DNA of 14,581 nucleotides, taken from positions 1-14,581 of the forward strand of contig CABURZ010000030.1 of the NCBI GenBank assembly GCA_902494065.1, in the 5' to 3' direction. A program made the translations under genes and the position numbers. This DNA comes from an uncultured Sneathia sp. Lineage in GTDB: Bacteria > Fusobacteriota > Fusobacteriia > Fusobacteriales > Leptotrichiaceae. Position 1 is the first letter of the stretch; each line of letters opens with the position of its first letter. Below, one piece after another: positions 6,513 through 14,278 of the stretch. The notes under the pieces are model-generated. The model worked only from the letters and a program-made list of their open reading frames with translations, was not told where the DNA came from and made no database searches.

Positions 6513-7131
6513 TTTTCTTACCTTTAATAATATTTAATACCCTTTCAATAACTTCTTCTTTTGTATATTCACTTGTATCTATTACTACTGCATCACTTGC
6601 TATCTTTAGTGGAGAATTTTTTCTTTTACTATCTTGCTCATCTCTTTTTCGTATATCTTCTAATATTTTCTCGTACGGAATACTTTTATCTTCTAAATAT
6701 CTTCTATATGCCCTTTTCTCAATACTAGCTGTAATGAAGAATTTAAAATCTGCATTAGGAAATACTACAGTTGTAATATCTCTACCATCTAATATTACAT
6801 CTAATCCTTTAGCTATCTCTCTTTGCTCATTTACCATATATTCTCTAACCTTTAAATTTTTAGAAATATCTGATGCTTTTTTTGAAATTTCATTTTCACG
6901 TATTTTTTTTGTTACATCTTTACCGTTTAAATAAAAATTATTACCTTTTTGTTCAAATTTAAAATTTTTAAATGCTTCATCGCTCAATTTCATATTATTT
7001 TCTAGTAAATATAGGGCAAAAGTCCTATACATAGCCCCCGTATCTAAATGTAATATATTTAATTTTTTAGCTATTTGCTTTGATATACTACTCTTTCCAG
7101 AACCTGATGGTCCATCAATTGCTATTATCAT
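6490..7131 (-). CDS. cmk: Cytidylate kinase
   Basis: Cmk transfers phosphate from ATP to CMP/dCMP, recycling cytidine nucleotides that come partly from RNA decay, which fits an operon led by RNase Y. The 213-residue protein opens with AIDGPSGSGKSSISKQIAKKL, whose P-loop GPSGSGKSS is at residues 7-15. HLDTGAMYRTFALYLL is the conserved CMP-site segment, VILDGRDITTVVFPNADFKFF has the DGRDI motif, and ASIEKRAYRRY and RDEQDSKRKNSPL form the lid region with the DxxD(S)xR-type signature. The ATG at 7131 has AGGAAG upstream within prmA; the genes overlap by 17 bp. The gene overlaps alr downstream by 23 bp, longer than a simple ATGA coupling. Confidence 0.95.
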   Translation of the reverse strand: MIIAIDGPSGSGKSSISKQIAKKLNILHLDTGAMYRTFALYLLENNMKLSDEAFKNFKFEQKGNNFYLNGKDVTKKIRENEISKKASDISKNLKVREYMVNEQREIAKGLDVILDGRDITTVVFPNADFKFFITASIEKRAYRRYLEDKSIPYEKILEDIRKRDEQDSKRKNSPLKIASDAVVIDTSEYTKEEVIERVLNIIKGKKNEMYRSY

Positions 7132-8041
7132 AATCTTCCTCTACTTTAAATGCCAATCCTACCCATTTGTTTTTTGTTTTTCTATCAATTAATTTTAAAT
7201 TTTTTTTACGCAATAACTCAATAAATCTTTCTTCTTTTTCTTGCAATATTCCTGAAAATATAGCAATACCACTATTACTAATACTTTCTTTTATTATATC
7301 TATATTTTTTTCTAGAACATCTACTAAAATATTAGATACTACAACATCAAAATTTTTAAATTCATGTTTTGAAATATCACCTATATACACTTCAAAATCC
7401 GAGTATATTGAATTTTTTTCAAAATTTTGAAATACTACATCACGACAATTTTCATCTATATCTATTCCACAGACATTTCTAAATCCCATTTTTTTAGCTA
7501 CAAGCATAAGTATACCCGAGCCACAACCTATATCAAGTAAACTATTTCCTTTTGCATATTTTTCTAATAATTGTATACAAAGACTTGTAGTTTCATGAGT
7601 ACCTGTGCCAAATGCCATTGCAGGATCTATATGTATGACAATTTCATCTTCTTTTGCAATATAATCCTCCCAACTTGGGTTAACTACTATTTTATCAGTT
7701 ATTTTAGTAGTATGAAAACTTTTTTTCCATTCATCTTTATAACTATCTGTATCTATATCAGAAATGAAAATTTCAAAAATTAAATCATCTAATTTTTGCA
7801 TTTTATCTTCTATCATTTTAATTTTTTTACTTAAAAATCTATTATTCGGTAAATAAAATATGACTGCCCAAACTTTTTTTATTTCATTAAAATTTTCATT
7901 ATAATCTAACTTATCTAGAGTAAAATTTTCTACTAACTCTAACTCAAATATACCAAAATCTTTTAATATTTCACAAATACTAACTTTTGATTTTTCTAAA
8001 TTATCACTATAATATCTGATCATTATTTTTTTTAATATCAT
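7115..8041 (-). CDS. prmA: Ribosomal protein L11 methyltransferase
   Basis: PrmA uses S-adenosylmethionine to methylate lysines and the N terminus of ribosomal protein L11. The 308-residue protein has a divergent N-terminal substrate-recognition domain (about 1-110) and a class I methyltransferase domain. Diagnostic stretches are IDPAMAFGTGTHETTSLCIQLLE (138-160, the PrmA hallmark), LLDIGCGSGILMLVAKKMG (168-186, SAM motif I), GIDIDENCRDVV and VVSNILVDVL, where SNIL replaces the more usual ANIL. The ATG at 8041 overlaps the ymdB TGA as ATGA, pointing to coupled translation, although a strong ribosome binding site is not evident. An internal ATG six codons on is possible. PrmA next to RNase Y and YmdB genes adds a ribosome-related function to the operon. 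Confidence 0.93.
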   Translation of the reverse strand: MILKKIMIRYYSDNLEKSKVSICEILKDFGIFELELVENFTLDKLDYNENFNEIKKVWAVIFYLPNNRFLSKKIKMIEDKMQKLDDLIFEIFISDIDTDSYKDEWKKSFHTTKITDKIVVNPSWEDYIAKEDEIVIHIDPAMAFGTGTHETTSLCIQLLEKYAKGNSLLDIGCGSGILMLVAKKMGFRNVCGIDIDENCRDVVFQNFEKNSIYSDFEVYIGDISKHEFKNFDVVVSNILVDVLEKNIDIIKESISNSGIAIFSGILQEKEERFIELLRKKNLKLIDRKTKNKWVGLAFKVEEDYDNSN

Positions 8042-8814
8042 ATTTCATCATATCCTACATTTATTCTTTTTATACTAATAGGCTTAAAGTTATCATCTAA
8101 CTCAACAGTTATACCATTTATACGCAAATTTTCCTCACATGGTACATAACGTTCTGAAAATCCAGTTTTTAACCTTTTCAAACTTTCACGTTTATTCATT
8201 CCAAGAACTCCACCATGTCCTCCTGTCATTCCTATGTCTGTAATAAAAGCTGTTTTACCTAAAAGTATTTTTTCATCAGCAGTTTGTGTATGTGTATGTG
8301 TACCATAAATTACTGTAGCAATACTAGCTAAATTCCATCCCATAGCTTGCTTTTCACTTGTAGCTTCTGCGTGAAAATCTACAATTAAAACATCACAAAC
8401 TTTTGATAATTTTGGTGCTAATTCATCTATAGCTAAAAATGGACAAGCAATTGGTTGCATAAACACTTTACCTTGTAAGTTAACAACTCCTATTTTTACA
8501 CCTTTTTTGTTTACTATAACATAACCATGCCCTGAATTTGTTGGGTGATAGTTGTATGGTCTTATTATCCTTTTTTCTTCGTCTAAATAGGAATTTATTT
8601 CTTTTCTATCATATGTATGATTACCTAGTGTTATTACATCAACACCCTTAGCAATAAATTGTGTCGCAATTTTAGGTGTTATTCCAAATCCAGATGCTGC
8701 ATTTTCTCCATTTACTATTATAAAGTCATAATTATTTTTGTTTTTTTCTAAATATTTAAATAAGACTTCTCTTCCAGGTTTTCCAACCACATCTCCTACC
8801 ATTAAAAATTTCAT
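8038..8814 (-). CDS. ymdB: YmdB-type metallophosphoesterase (2',3'-cyclic nucleotide phosphodiesterase family)
   Basis: Members of this family (TIGR00282) are dinuclear metal phosphodiesterases; Bacillus subtilis YmdB hydrolyses 2',3'-cAMP, a possible RNA-decay product, and affects biofilm and spore decisions. The protein shows GDVVGKPGREVLF (7-19, metal ligand Asp8), IVNGENAASGFG (33-44), LGNHTYDR (63-70), VDFHAEATSEKQAMGW and YGTHTHTQTADE, covering the calcineurin-like metal ligands. The start is chosen at 8814: the codon 12 bases upstream is a TTG lying inside the GGAGG ribosome binding site (8824-8820), which sits 5 nt before this ATG. That gives 258 residues beginning MKFLMVGDVVG. It follows rny, a conserved pairing in Firmicutes and here too, but a terminator hairpin stands between them. 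Confidence 0.92.
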   Translation of the reverse strand: MKFLMVGDVVGKPGREVLFKYLEKNKNNYDFIIVNGENAASGFGITPKIATQFIAKGVDVITLGNHTYDRKEINSYLDEEKRIIRPYNYHPTNSGHGYVIVNKKGVKIGVVNLQGKVFMQPIACPFLAIDELAPKLSKVCDVLIVDFHAEATSEKQAMGWNLASIATVIYGTHTHTQTADEKILLGKTAFITDIGMTGGHGGVLGMNKRESLKRLKTGFSERYVPCEENLRINGITVELDDNFKPISIKRINVGYDEI

Positions 8815-8824
8815 TTTATCCTCC

Positions 8825-8849
8825 AAAAAAAGCAGTCCTATGACTGCTT
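8825..8849 (-). terminator. Intrinsic terminator/attenuator between rny and ymdB
   Basis: On the minus strand AAGCAGTC and GACTGCTT (8849-8842 and 8837-8830) form an 8-bp stem with a four-base ATAG loop, and the 3' arm runs straight into U residues down to 8825. It starts 4 bases after the rny stop. The U-run is directly followed by the GGAGG of ymdB, so read-through or an internal promoter is needed for the seven genes downstream. Confidence 0.8.
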
Positions 8850-8853
8850 AATA

Positions 8854-10428
8854 TTATTTTGCATATTCTATAGCTCTTGTTTCTCTTACAACTGTAACCT
8901 TAATTTGTCCAGGATATTGCATCTTTTCTTCAATTTCCTTAGCTATATCTCTTGATAAAATAACAGCCTTATCATCATCTATCTTATCAGGACTTACAAT
9001 TAGTCTTAATTCTCTACCAGCTTGTATAGCATATGAATTTTCTATTCCGTCATGTGAATTTGCAATTTCTTCTAATTGTTCTAAACGTTTTAAATAATTT
9101 GTAAGTGTTTCACGTCTTGCACCAGGTCTTGATGCTGATACAGCATCGGCTGCTTGTACTATTACAGCTTCAACACTCATTTGTTCAACTTCATCATGGT
9201 GTGATTCAACTGCATTAATTACAATTTCACTTTCTTTAGAAAATTTTCGTAAAAATTCAGCTCCATTTAGTGCATGCGAACCTTCCTGCTCATGTGAAAA
9301 TGCCTTACCTATATCATGAAATAGTCCACCACGTTTAGCGTAATTAACATTAGCTCCTATTTCTGCAGCTATTGCTCCTGCTAAGTGTGCAACTTCTATA
9401 CAGTGTTGTAACACGTTTTGCCCAAAAGAAGTTCTATATTTTAATCTACCTAAAACTTTTAATACTTCTTTTGGTAATGTTGGTATACCTACTTCTATTA
9501 TTGCCTGTTCTGCAGCATCAAACATTGCCTGTTCAACTTCAACAGCTGCTTTATCCACTAATTCTTCAATTTTAGTAGGATGTATTCTTCCATCTTGTAT
9601 TAATTTTTCTAGTGCAATCTTAGCAACCTCACGTCTTACACCATCAAAAGAAGATAACACTACCGCTTCAGGGGTATCATCTATTATTAAGTCTACTCCT
9701 GTTGCAGCTTCAATTGCACGTATATTTCTACCTTCTTTACCTATTATACGTCCCTTCATTTCTTCACTTGGTAACTCTACAACAGTTATAGTAGCATCAA
9801 CAACATAGTCGGCTGCTGATTTATTAATCGCAGTAGACAAAATTCTTTTTGAAATTTTATCTTTTTCTCTATCCAAATTATATTCAAATTCTTTAATTTT
9901 AATAGCCTTATCATGATCTAATTCTTGATCTAATTTATCTAAAATAACATTTCTAGCTTCTTCTTGAGTTAATTCAGCTATTTTTTCTAACTCTTTTGTT
10001 TGTTTTCCTATTAACTCTTCTAACTCATTTTGTTTTTTATTAAGATTTTCTTTCTGAGCTTCTAATTTTTGCTCTTTTTCCTCAATTTTTTGATGTTTAT
10101 ATTCTAAATTTTCTTCTTTTTTAGCAATTCTTGTTTCTTTTATTGTTATTTCATGTTTCATTTGCTTGATTTCTTCATCAGCTTCTCTTTTGGTAGTTAA
10201 AAGTTCTTCTTTTACTTTTAAAACCTCTTCTTTTCTATATGCTTCAATATCTCTTTCAACTTCTTTTTTAGTTGTAACAAATTTCCTTTTGGCATCAATA
10301 ATTTTTAATTCTAATTCACTTAATTCTCCATATTTTGTAATAAATTTCTTTTTTACAAGGGCATATCCAACAAAAAAAGCAACAAGAAATACAAAAGCAA
10401 ATATTGGTGCTACAATATAGCTATTCAT
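8854..10428 (-). CDS. rny: Ribonuclease Y
   Basis: RNase Y is a membrane-anchored endoribonuclease that starts bulk mRNA decay in many bacteria lacking RNase E. The 524-residue length is standard. In order: one transmembrane helix (about 4-25, IVAPIFAFVFLVAFFVGYAL), a long Lys/Glu-rich coiled coil (about 35-190), a KH RNA-binding domain with GRIIGKEGRNIRAIEAATG (226-244; GxxG at 230-233), and an HD catalytic domain with HDIGKAFSHEQEGSH (371-385; His371-Asp372) plus SHHDEVE and QAADAVSASRPGARRE further on. AGAGGAG lies just before the ATG at 10428 and touches the upstream lipoprotein stop 12 bases away, so the two are co-transcribed. The gene is followed by a terminator hairpin. Confidence 0.97.
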   Translation of the reverse strand: MNSYIVAPIFAFVFLVAFFVGYALVKKKFITKYGELSELELKIIDAKRKFVTTKKEVERDIEAYRKEEVLKVKEELLTTKREADEEIKQMKHEITIKETRIAKKEENLEYKHQKIEEKEQKLEAQKENLNKKQNELEELIGKQTKELEKIAELTQEEARNVILDKLDQELDHDKAIKIKEFEYNLDREKDKISKRILSTAINKSAADYVVDATITVVELPSEEMKGRIIGKEGRNIRAIEAATGVDLIIDDTPEAVVLSSFDGVRREVAKIALEKLIQDGRIHPTKIEELVDKAAVEVEQAMFDAAEQAIIEVGIPTLPKEVLKVLGRLKYRTSFGQNVLQHCIEVAHLAGAIAAEIGANVNYAKRGGLFHDIGKAFSHEQEGSHALNGAEFLRKFSKESEIVINAVESHHDEVEQMSVEAVIVQAADAVSASRPGARRETLTNYLKRLEQLEEIANSHDGIENSYAIQAGRELRLIVSPDKIDDDKAVILSRDIAKEIEEKMQYPGQIKVTVVRETRAIEYAK

Positions 10429-10440
10429 ATTTTCTCCTCT

Positions 10441-10824
10441 CTAATTTTGTTTTTCATAAATGTCATAAATTTTCCACATACCATCATAATTTTTCCATAC
10501 GACAACAAAATAAGCACTATTTGTTCCATAAGTAAGAACTATAGGCGTGCTAATTTTATTATAATTTTCTACAATTATTTGATTTTCTGGAATAAATACA
10601 AAAATATCATTCAGATTTATGTTATTAATATTTCTCAATATTATGTTATTTTTTATACTATTTACGAAAAACTTATCTATAATGTCTTTACGATTTTCAG
10701 CAACCACTTTAACAAATTCATTTTTTGTATCTATAAATGATAAATATACATCATTTTTATTGTAATTAATGGTACTACAACCGCAGAATATTATTAAAAT
10801 TGTTGATATTATTATTTTTTTCAT
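10441..10824 (-). CDS. Small putative lipoprotein, unrecognised
   Basis: I do not recognise this 127-residue protein. The start is placed at the ATG at 10824, because GGAGG (10833-10829) lies 4 nt before it; an upstream in-frame extension would read through this ribosome binding site. The N terminus MKKIIISTILIIFCGCSTINY is a lipoprotein signal: basic start, hydrophobic core and a lipobox-like F-C-G-C, with the second Cys (residue 16) the probable lipidated residue. The mature part is Asn/Ile-rich. Its C-terminal half (PIVLTYGTNSAYFVVVWKNYDGMWKIYDIYEKQ) has the strand pattern and W-K-I-Y ending seen in small NTF2-like/DUF4878-type lipoproteins, a weak resemblance only. It is the first gene of the rny operon, which would place a membrane-tethered periplasmic or surface protein ahead of an RNA-decay enzyme. 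Confidence 0.75.
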   Translation of the reverse strand: MKKIIISTILIIFCGCSTINYNKNDVYLSFIDTKNEFVKVVAENRKDIIDKFFVNSIKNNIILRNINNINLNDIFVFIPENQIIVENYNKISTPIVLTYGTNSAYFVVVWKNYDGMWKIYDIYEKQN

Positions 10825-10844
10825 AATACCTCCACTTTCATTAA

Positions 10845-10873
10845 AGTTTACCATATTTAACCTTTTTTTTCAA
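10845..10873 (-). promoter_or_regulatory. Promoter of the lipoprotein-rny operon
   Basis: On the minus strand TTGAAA (10873-10868) and TAAACT (10850-10845) are separated by 17 nt. The predicted start near 10838 gives a leader of roughly 14 nt, just long enough to include GGAGG. Read by eye only. Confidence 0.55.
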
Positions 10874-11061
10874 TATGAAAGATGAGCTATTGTAAAAAGT
10901 TTTTTCTTTTACTTTTCTTTTTAACTGAAAAATATCTAAAAAATTTTTTTCTTTTTTATTTAAAAAATAATAAATCTTTTTTATTTTAATTTTTTTTAAC
11001 TAAAAAAGATTTGATTTACCATTATTTTACTTGATAAACTAAGAATTATTAAGGAGGAAAA
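10855..11061. other. Divergent AT-rich intergenic region
   Basis: About 200 bases between the two divergent transcription units are almost entirely A and T, with long T-runs and A-runs on the plus strand. No ORF, structured RNA or clear operator palindrome was found. It holds TTTTTTAACTAAAAAA at 10992-11007, which also occurs exactly at 1265-1280, and a near copy (TTTTTAACTGAAAAA) at 10918-10932. Confidence 0.6.
11011..11040 (+). promoter_or_regulatory. Promoter of the outer-membrane protein gene
   Basis: TTGATT (11011-11016) and TAAACT (11035-11040) are 18 nt apart. The start would lie near 11047, and AAGGAGG follows close to the ATG at 11062. The -10 box is identical to that of the divergent operon. 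Confidence 0.5.
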
Positions 11062-12906
11062 ATGCAAAAAAATTTTATTATACTATCACTTTTAATTTTA
11101 AATATTTCATACGGTAAAAATACACACATTAAACTTAAATCTTCTTTTGAGTCTAATTTTTTAAAAAATTATAATACTGAAAATGATAATCCTACTACGA
11201 GTATAAAATATATTCCACTTGAGGGTAAAATTTACAACAAAACAAAATACGGAATGTTTAATGTGTTTTTCAAAATACGTGGTGAAAGAAAAGATATAAA
11301 AACCCCTGACAATGAGTATATATTTGTAGATTCAAAAATGCCAACAGATATTCCTAAAGGTAAAATCATTATTAAAAATGATGAAAAAAATTTAATTGAT
11401 GTATTAGTTGAAGATGTGCCAAATTTACAAAGACTATACTCCGCAGTACATCTACATTATCATGGACCACACGAGCATGATGAAATAGGATTTGATGAAG
11501 AATGTGAAGAAGAACATGAGCACGAACATAATCATGATACATTCTCACCACTAACTAAAAAATGGGTTAAGCCAGTTAGAAAAAACAATGATTTTCAACC
11601 TAAAATAGGTATAGAATATCTACCAAATGCATTAAATAAATTTTCATTAATATACATGCCTACACTTTACAGAGGAGATGAAATTAGATACTATAAATCT
11701 TTTATACTTGATGCAAAAAGCACTAATTTATTAAAAGATAATTTAGCTATTGCACTTAATACAAGATTAACCACTATAAATAACTTTACTCCCTATTTAT
11801 CAGATATAGGTCTACACTTTAGATATGCATTAGATGAAAATACTACTATAGGTTTAAGTGGTAAAAATAAATTTCAATTAAACATATTAAAGGATTACCA
11901 TAATTTTAAAAATAGCATAAATATATTTTATGACTACAACAAAGAAAAATATAGAGCACACAAATTTTATGAAATACTAGATCATGAGCATGAAAAATTA
12001 GAACAATACAAATTTGACTTTACTTTCAACCATAATGGAGCATATACACTTCCAGACAGTCAAAAAGAGAAATTAAAATATGCAAGAAAAGTAAATATCT
12101 ATGAGTTTAAATTAAAACAAAAAATTAAAAAACCTAATTTTTTAATTAATAATCTTACCTTTGAAAATGTTACAAATATAGATTACACACTAGGATTTAT
12201 TGAAAATGCACATAAATATGTTGCTACACATAAGCTTTATTCAGTAAATAAACCTGATAATGCACAGAAAAATTTAAAAGTAGATGAAGTACATAATAAC
12301 TACGATGCAGACAAAATAGAGGATCTTAAACCACTATGGTTTGAAAAATACAATGATGATTTAAGTAAAATTGATATACAACTTGGTGTGATTTACAAAA
12401 AAGATAATGTCTTTAAAACTTTTGCAATAGATAATGAATTAAAAGCAAGTTACACTTACAAAAAAGGTATTTTTGAAATAACTCCATATTCTATATACAA
12501 TTATGATGCATTATATAACCTAACATTTAATAAATATAAATATCACGTATTAACCCCTGGTATAGATTTTAGTTTAAATTTTAAAAAGAACAAAAATATT
12601 CTAAAAATAGGTGTAGACACTAAAAATGACATACAATTTAGAGTTGCTACAGAGAAAGGTATACATTCAACACTAGGCAATAAAAATGAAATTAATAAAA
12701 TGGTTATAGGAAATGTATTCTATATAAAACCATATGTAAAAATTTCATCTAAATTAACTGATAATATAACAGTTAAAACTGATTTTAATTACGAATATAT
12801 GAACTCATTTGATGTTACTAGAGGTGGTAGCTCTAGTATGTTTGCTCCTAAAAAATTTACACAACATAATGTAAAAACAAAATTTAGTTTGCAATATGAA
12901 TGGTAA
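11062..12906 (+). CDS. Outer-membrane beta-barrel protein with a His/Glu-rich insertion, unrecognised
   Basis: The 614-residue product begins with a Sec signal peptide (MQKNFIILSLLILNISYG, cleavage near 18). The rest is rich in alternating hydrophobic/polar stretches typical of membrane beta-strands, such as YGMFNVFFKIRG and DNITVKTDFNYEYMN. It ends in FSLQYEW, an aromatic C-terminal residue with aromatics in the preceding positions, the usual recognition signal for the BAM machinery. This supports a porin or transporter barrel in the outer membrane. A striking insertion at about residues 130-159 holds nine His plus many Glu/Asp and one Cys (HLHYHGPHEHD, then CEEEHEHEHNHD), likely a metal-binding loop. 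A second short DHEHE lies around residue 309. No TonB box or plug domain was recognised, so the substrate is unknown. AAGGAGG precedes the ATG, and the deaminase gene follows after 35 bases without a visible terminator, suggesting co-transcription. Confidence 0.8.
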   Translation: MQKNFIILSLLILNISYGKNTHIKLKSSFESNFLKNYNTENDNPTTSIKYIPLEGKIYNKTKYGMFNVFFKIRGERKDIKTPDNEYIFVDSKMPTDIPKGKIIIKNDEKNLIDVLVEDVPNLQRLYSAVHLHYHGPHEHDEIGFDEECEEEHEHEHNHDTFSPLTKKWVKPVRKNNDFQPKIGIEYLPNALNKFSLIYMPTLYRGDEIRYYKSFILDAKSTNLLKDNLAIALNTRLTTINNFTPYLSDIGLHFRYALDENTTIGLSGKNKFQLNILKDYHNFKNSINIFYDYNKEKYRAHKFYEILDHEHEKLEQYKFDFTFNHNGAYTLPDSQKEKLKYARKVNIYEFKLKQKIKKPNFLINNLTFENVTNIDYTLGFIENAHKYVATHKLYSVNKPDNAQKNLKVDEVHNNYDADKIEDLKPLWFEKYNDDLSKIDIQLGVIYKKDNVFKTFAIDNELKASYTYKKGIFEITPYSIYNYDALYNLTFNKYKYHVLTPGIDFSLNFKKNKNILKIGVDTKNDIQFRVATEKGIHSTLGNKNEINKMVIGNVFYIKPYVKISSKLTDNITVKTDFNYEYMNSFDVTRGGSSSMFAPKKFTQHNVKTKFSLQYEW

Positions 12907-12941
12907 TATGCTAATATATCTCAAAAGTAGAGGAGATTAAA

Positions 12942-14225
12942 ATGAGTATATTAATTAAAAATGTAGCATATTTAGACATTGAAAATGAAAAAATAATTGA
13001 TAACGTTGACGTATATATTAATGGAAATCTAATTGAAAAGATAGGCAAAAATTTAAAAGTAAATGCAAATGAAGTACTTGATGGAAATTCTAAACTTTTA
13101 ACACCTGGATTTGTAAATGCCCATACTCATCTAGGTATGAGTTATTTTAGAAATTACGCTGATGATTTAAATTTAATGGATTGGCTTGAACATAAAATAT
13201 GGCCTATTGAAGATAAGTTAAATTCAGAAGATATTTATTGGTCTTCAGCATTATCTATTATAGAAAATATTAGAAGTGGTGTTACAAGTGTTTGCGATAT
13301 GTATTACGAAATGCATAAAGTTGCTGATGCAGCAATTAAAATTGGTATAAGAGGTGTTTTAACAAGAGGGTTAACTGATACAGATGGCAAAGGAATAGAA
13401 AAATTAAATGAATTTGATAAAATTTATAATACATACCACAATGCAAGTAATGGTAGAATTAAATTAGTCCCTGCTCCTCATGCAATTTATACTTGTAGTA
13501 CAGAATTTTTAAAAGAAATTTCAAAAAGAGCACAAGAAAAATACGATAAAATAATTAATATTCATCTATCTGAAACTATTACAGAAGTTGAAAATTCAAA
13601 AAAATTATATCAAATGACTCCTATAGAATATATTCATTCATTAGGTTTATTAGATAATCACGTAATAGCTGCTCACTGTGTACATATTACAGATAGTGAA
13701 ATTAAATTAGTAAAAGACAAAAATTTTTATCCTGTATATAATCCTAGCTCAAATTTAAAACTTGCAAGTGGATTTACTCCAGTAGAAAAGATTATAAACA
13801 GTGGAATAAAAATGGCTATTGGAACTGATGGAGATTCATCAAACAATAGTCAAAATTTCATAAAAGAAATGCATATAGGTGGTATAGTAAATAAAGCAGT
13901 TGAAATGAATGAAAAAGCTGTACCTGCAATAGAAATATTAAAAATGGCAACAATAAATGGGGCAACTGCACTTGGGTTTAATAATTTAGGTTTAATAAAA
14001 GAAGGATATATAGCAGATTTAACAATATTTGATTTAAATTCAAATTCATTTACACCAAAAAATAATTTAATTTCTGCACTTGTATATTCAGCAAATTCAA
14101 ATGATGTAAAAACTGTTATTTGCGATGGTAAAATAATATTAAAAGATAGAATAATACAAAATATAGATGAAAATCATGTTAGAAAAGTATTGAACAAAAG
14201 ATGGGAAGATATAAAGAAAAGATAG
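12942..14225 (+). CDS. mtaD: Amidohydrolase, 5-methylthioadenosine/S-adenosylhomocysteine deaminase type
   Basis: This 427-residue protein is a metal-dependent amidohydrolase of the TRZ/ATZ-MtaD branch. Such enzymes deaminate 5'-methylthioadenosine, S-adenosylhomocysteine or adenosine to the inosine analogue, bypassing MTA/SAH nucleosidase or feeding purine salvage. The metal-site residues are visible: GFVNAHTHLGM (His61, His63), NIHLSET (His208, Glu211), AAHCVH (His245) and AIGTDGDSSNNS (Asp296). The early LNLMDWLEHKIWPIE and the PAPHAIYTCS segment (His180) are specific to the MTA/SAH deaminases rather than atrazine hydrolases. N- and C-terminal segments form the small beta-domain. The substrate preference cannot be read from the sequence. 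GAGGAG ends 6 nt before the ATG. It is downstream of the outer-membrane protein gene and upstream of aphA. Confidence 0.88.
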   Translation: MSILIKNVAYLDIENEKIIDNVDVYINGNLIEKIGKNLKVNANEVLDGNSKLLTPGFVNAHTHLGMSYFRNYADDLNLMDWLEHKIWPIEDKLNSEDIYWSSALSIIENIRSGVTSVCDMYYEMHKVADAAIKIGIRGVLTRGLTDTDGKGIEKLNEFDKIYNTYHNASNGRIKLVPAPHAIYTCSTEFLKEISKRAQEKYDKIINIHLSETITEVENSKKLYQMTPIEYIHSLGLLDNHVIAAHCVHITDSEIKLVKDKNFYPVYNPSSNLKLASGFTPVEKIINSGIKMAIGTDGDSSNNSQNFIKEMHIGGIVNKAVEMNEKAVPAIEILKMATINGATALGFNNLGLIKEGYIADLTIFDLNSNSFTPKNNLISALVYSANSNDVKTVICDGKIILKDRIIQNIDENHVRKVLNKRWEDIKKR

Positions 14226-14234
14226 TAAAATATA

Positions 14235-14262
14235 TTGCAACTATTAAATTATGAGGTATAAT
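14235..14262 (+). promoter_or_regulatory. Promoter of aphA
   Basis: TTGCAA (14235-14240) and a perfect TATAAT (14257-14262) are 16 nt apart, starting 9 bases after the mtaD stop. The predicted transcript start, about 14268-14270, falls on the AGGAGG ribosome binding site (14268-14273), so the leader would be only about 10 nt. Confidence 0.55.
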
Positions 14263-14278
14263 TTTTTAGGAGGTATTT

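Noticed and set aside
9372..9575. Leucine-rich frame opposite rny, with another at 10166-10420
   Set aside because: Their hydrophobic or Ser-rich look comes from the reverse complement of the rny coding sequence.
10447..10740. Plus-strand frame of 97 codons opposite the lipoprotein gene
   Set aside because: The minus-strand frame has a good ribosome binding site, signal peptide and lipobox; this one has none of these.
10920..11010. Inverted A/T runs as a terminator or structured RNA between the divergent genes
   Set aside because: Stems would be only A-U pairs from homopolymer runs, with no G-C core, and no gene ends here.
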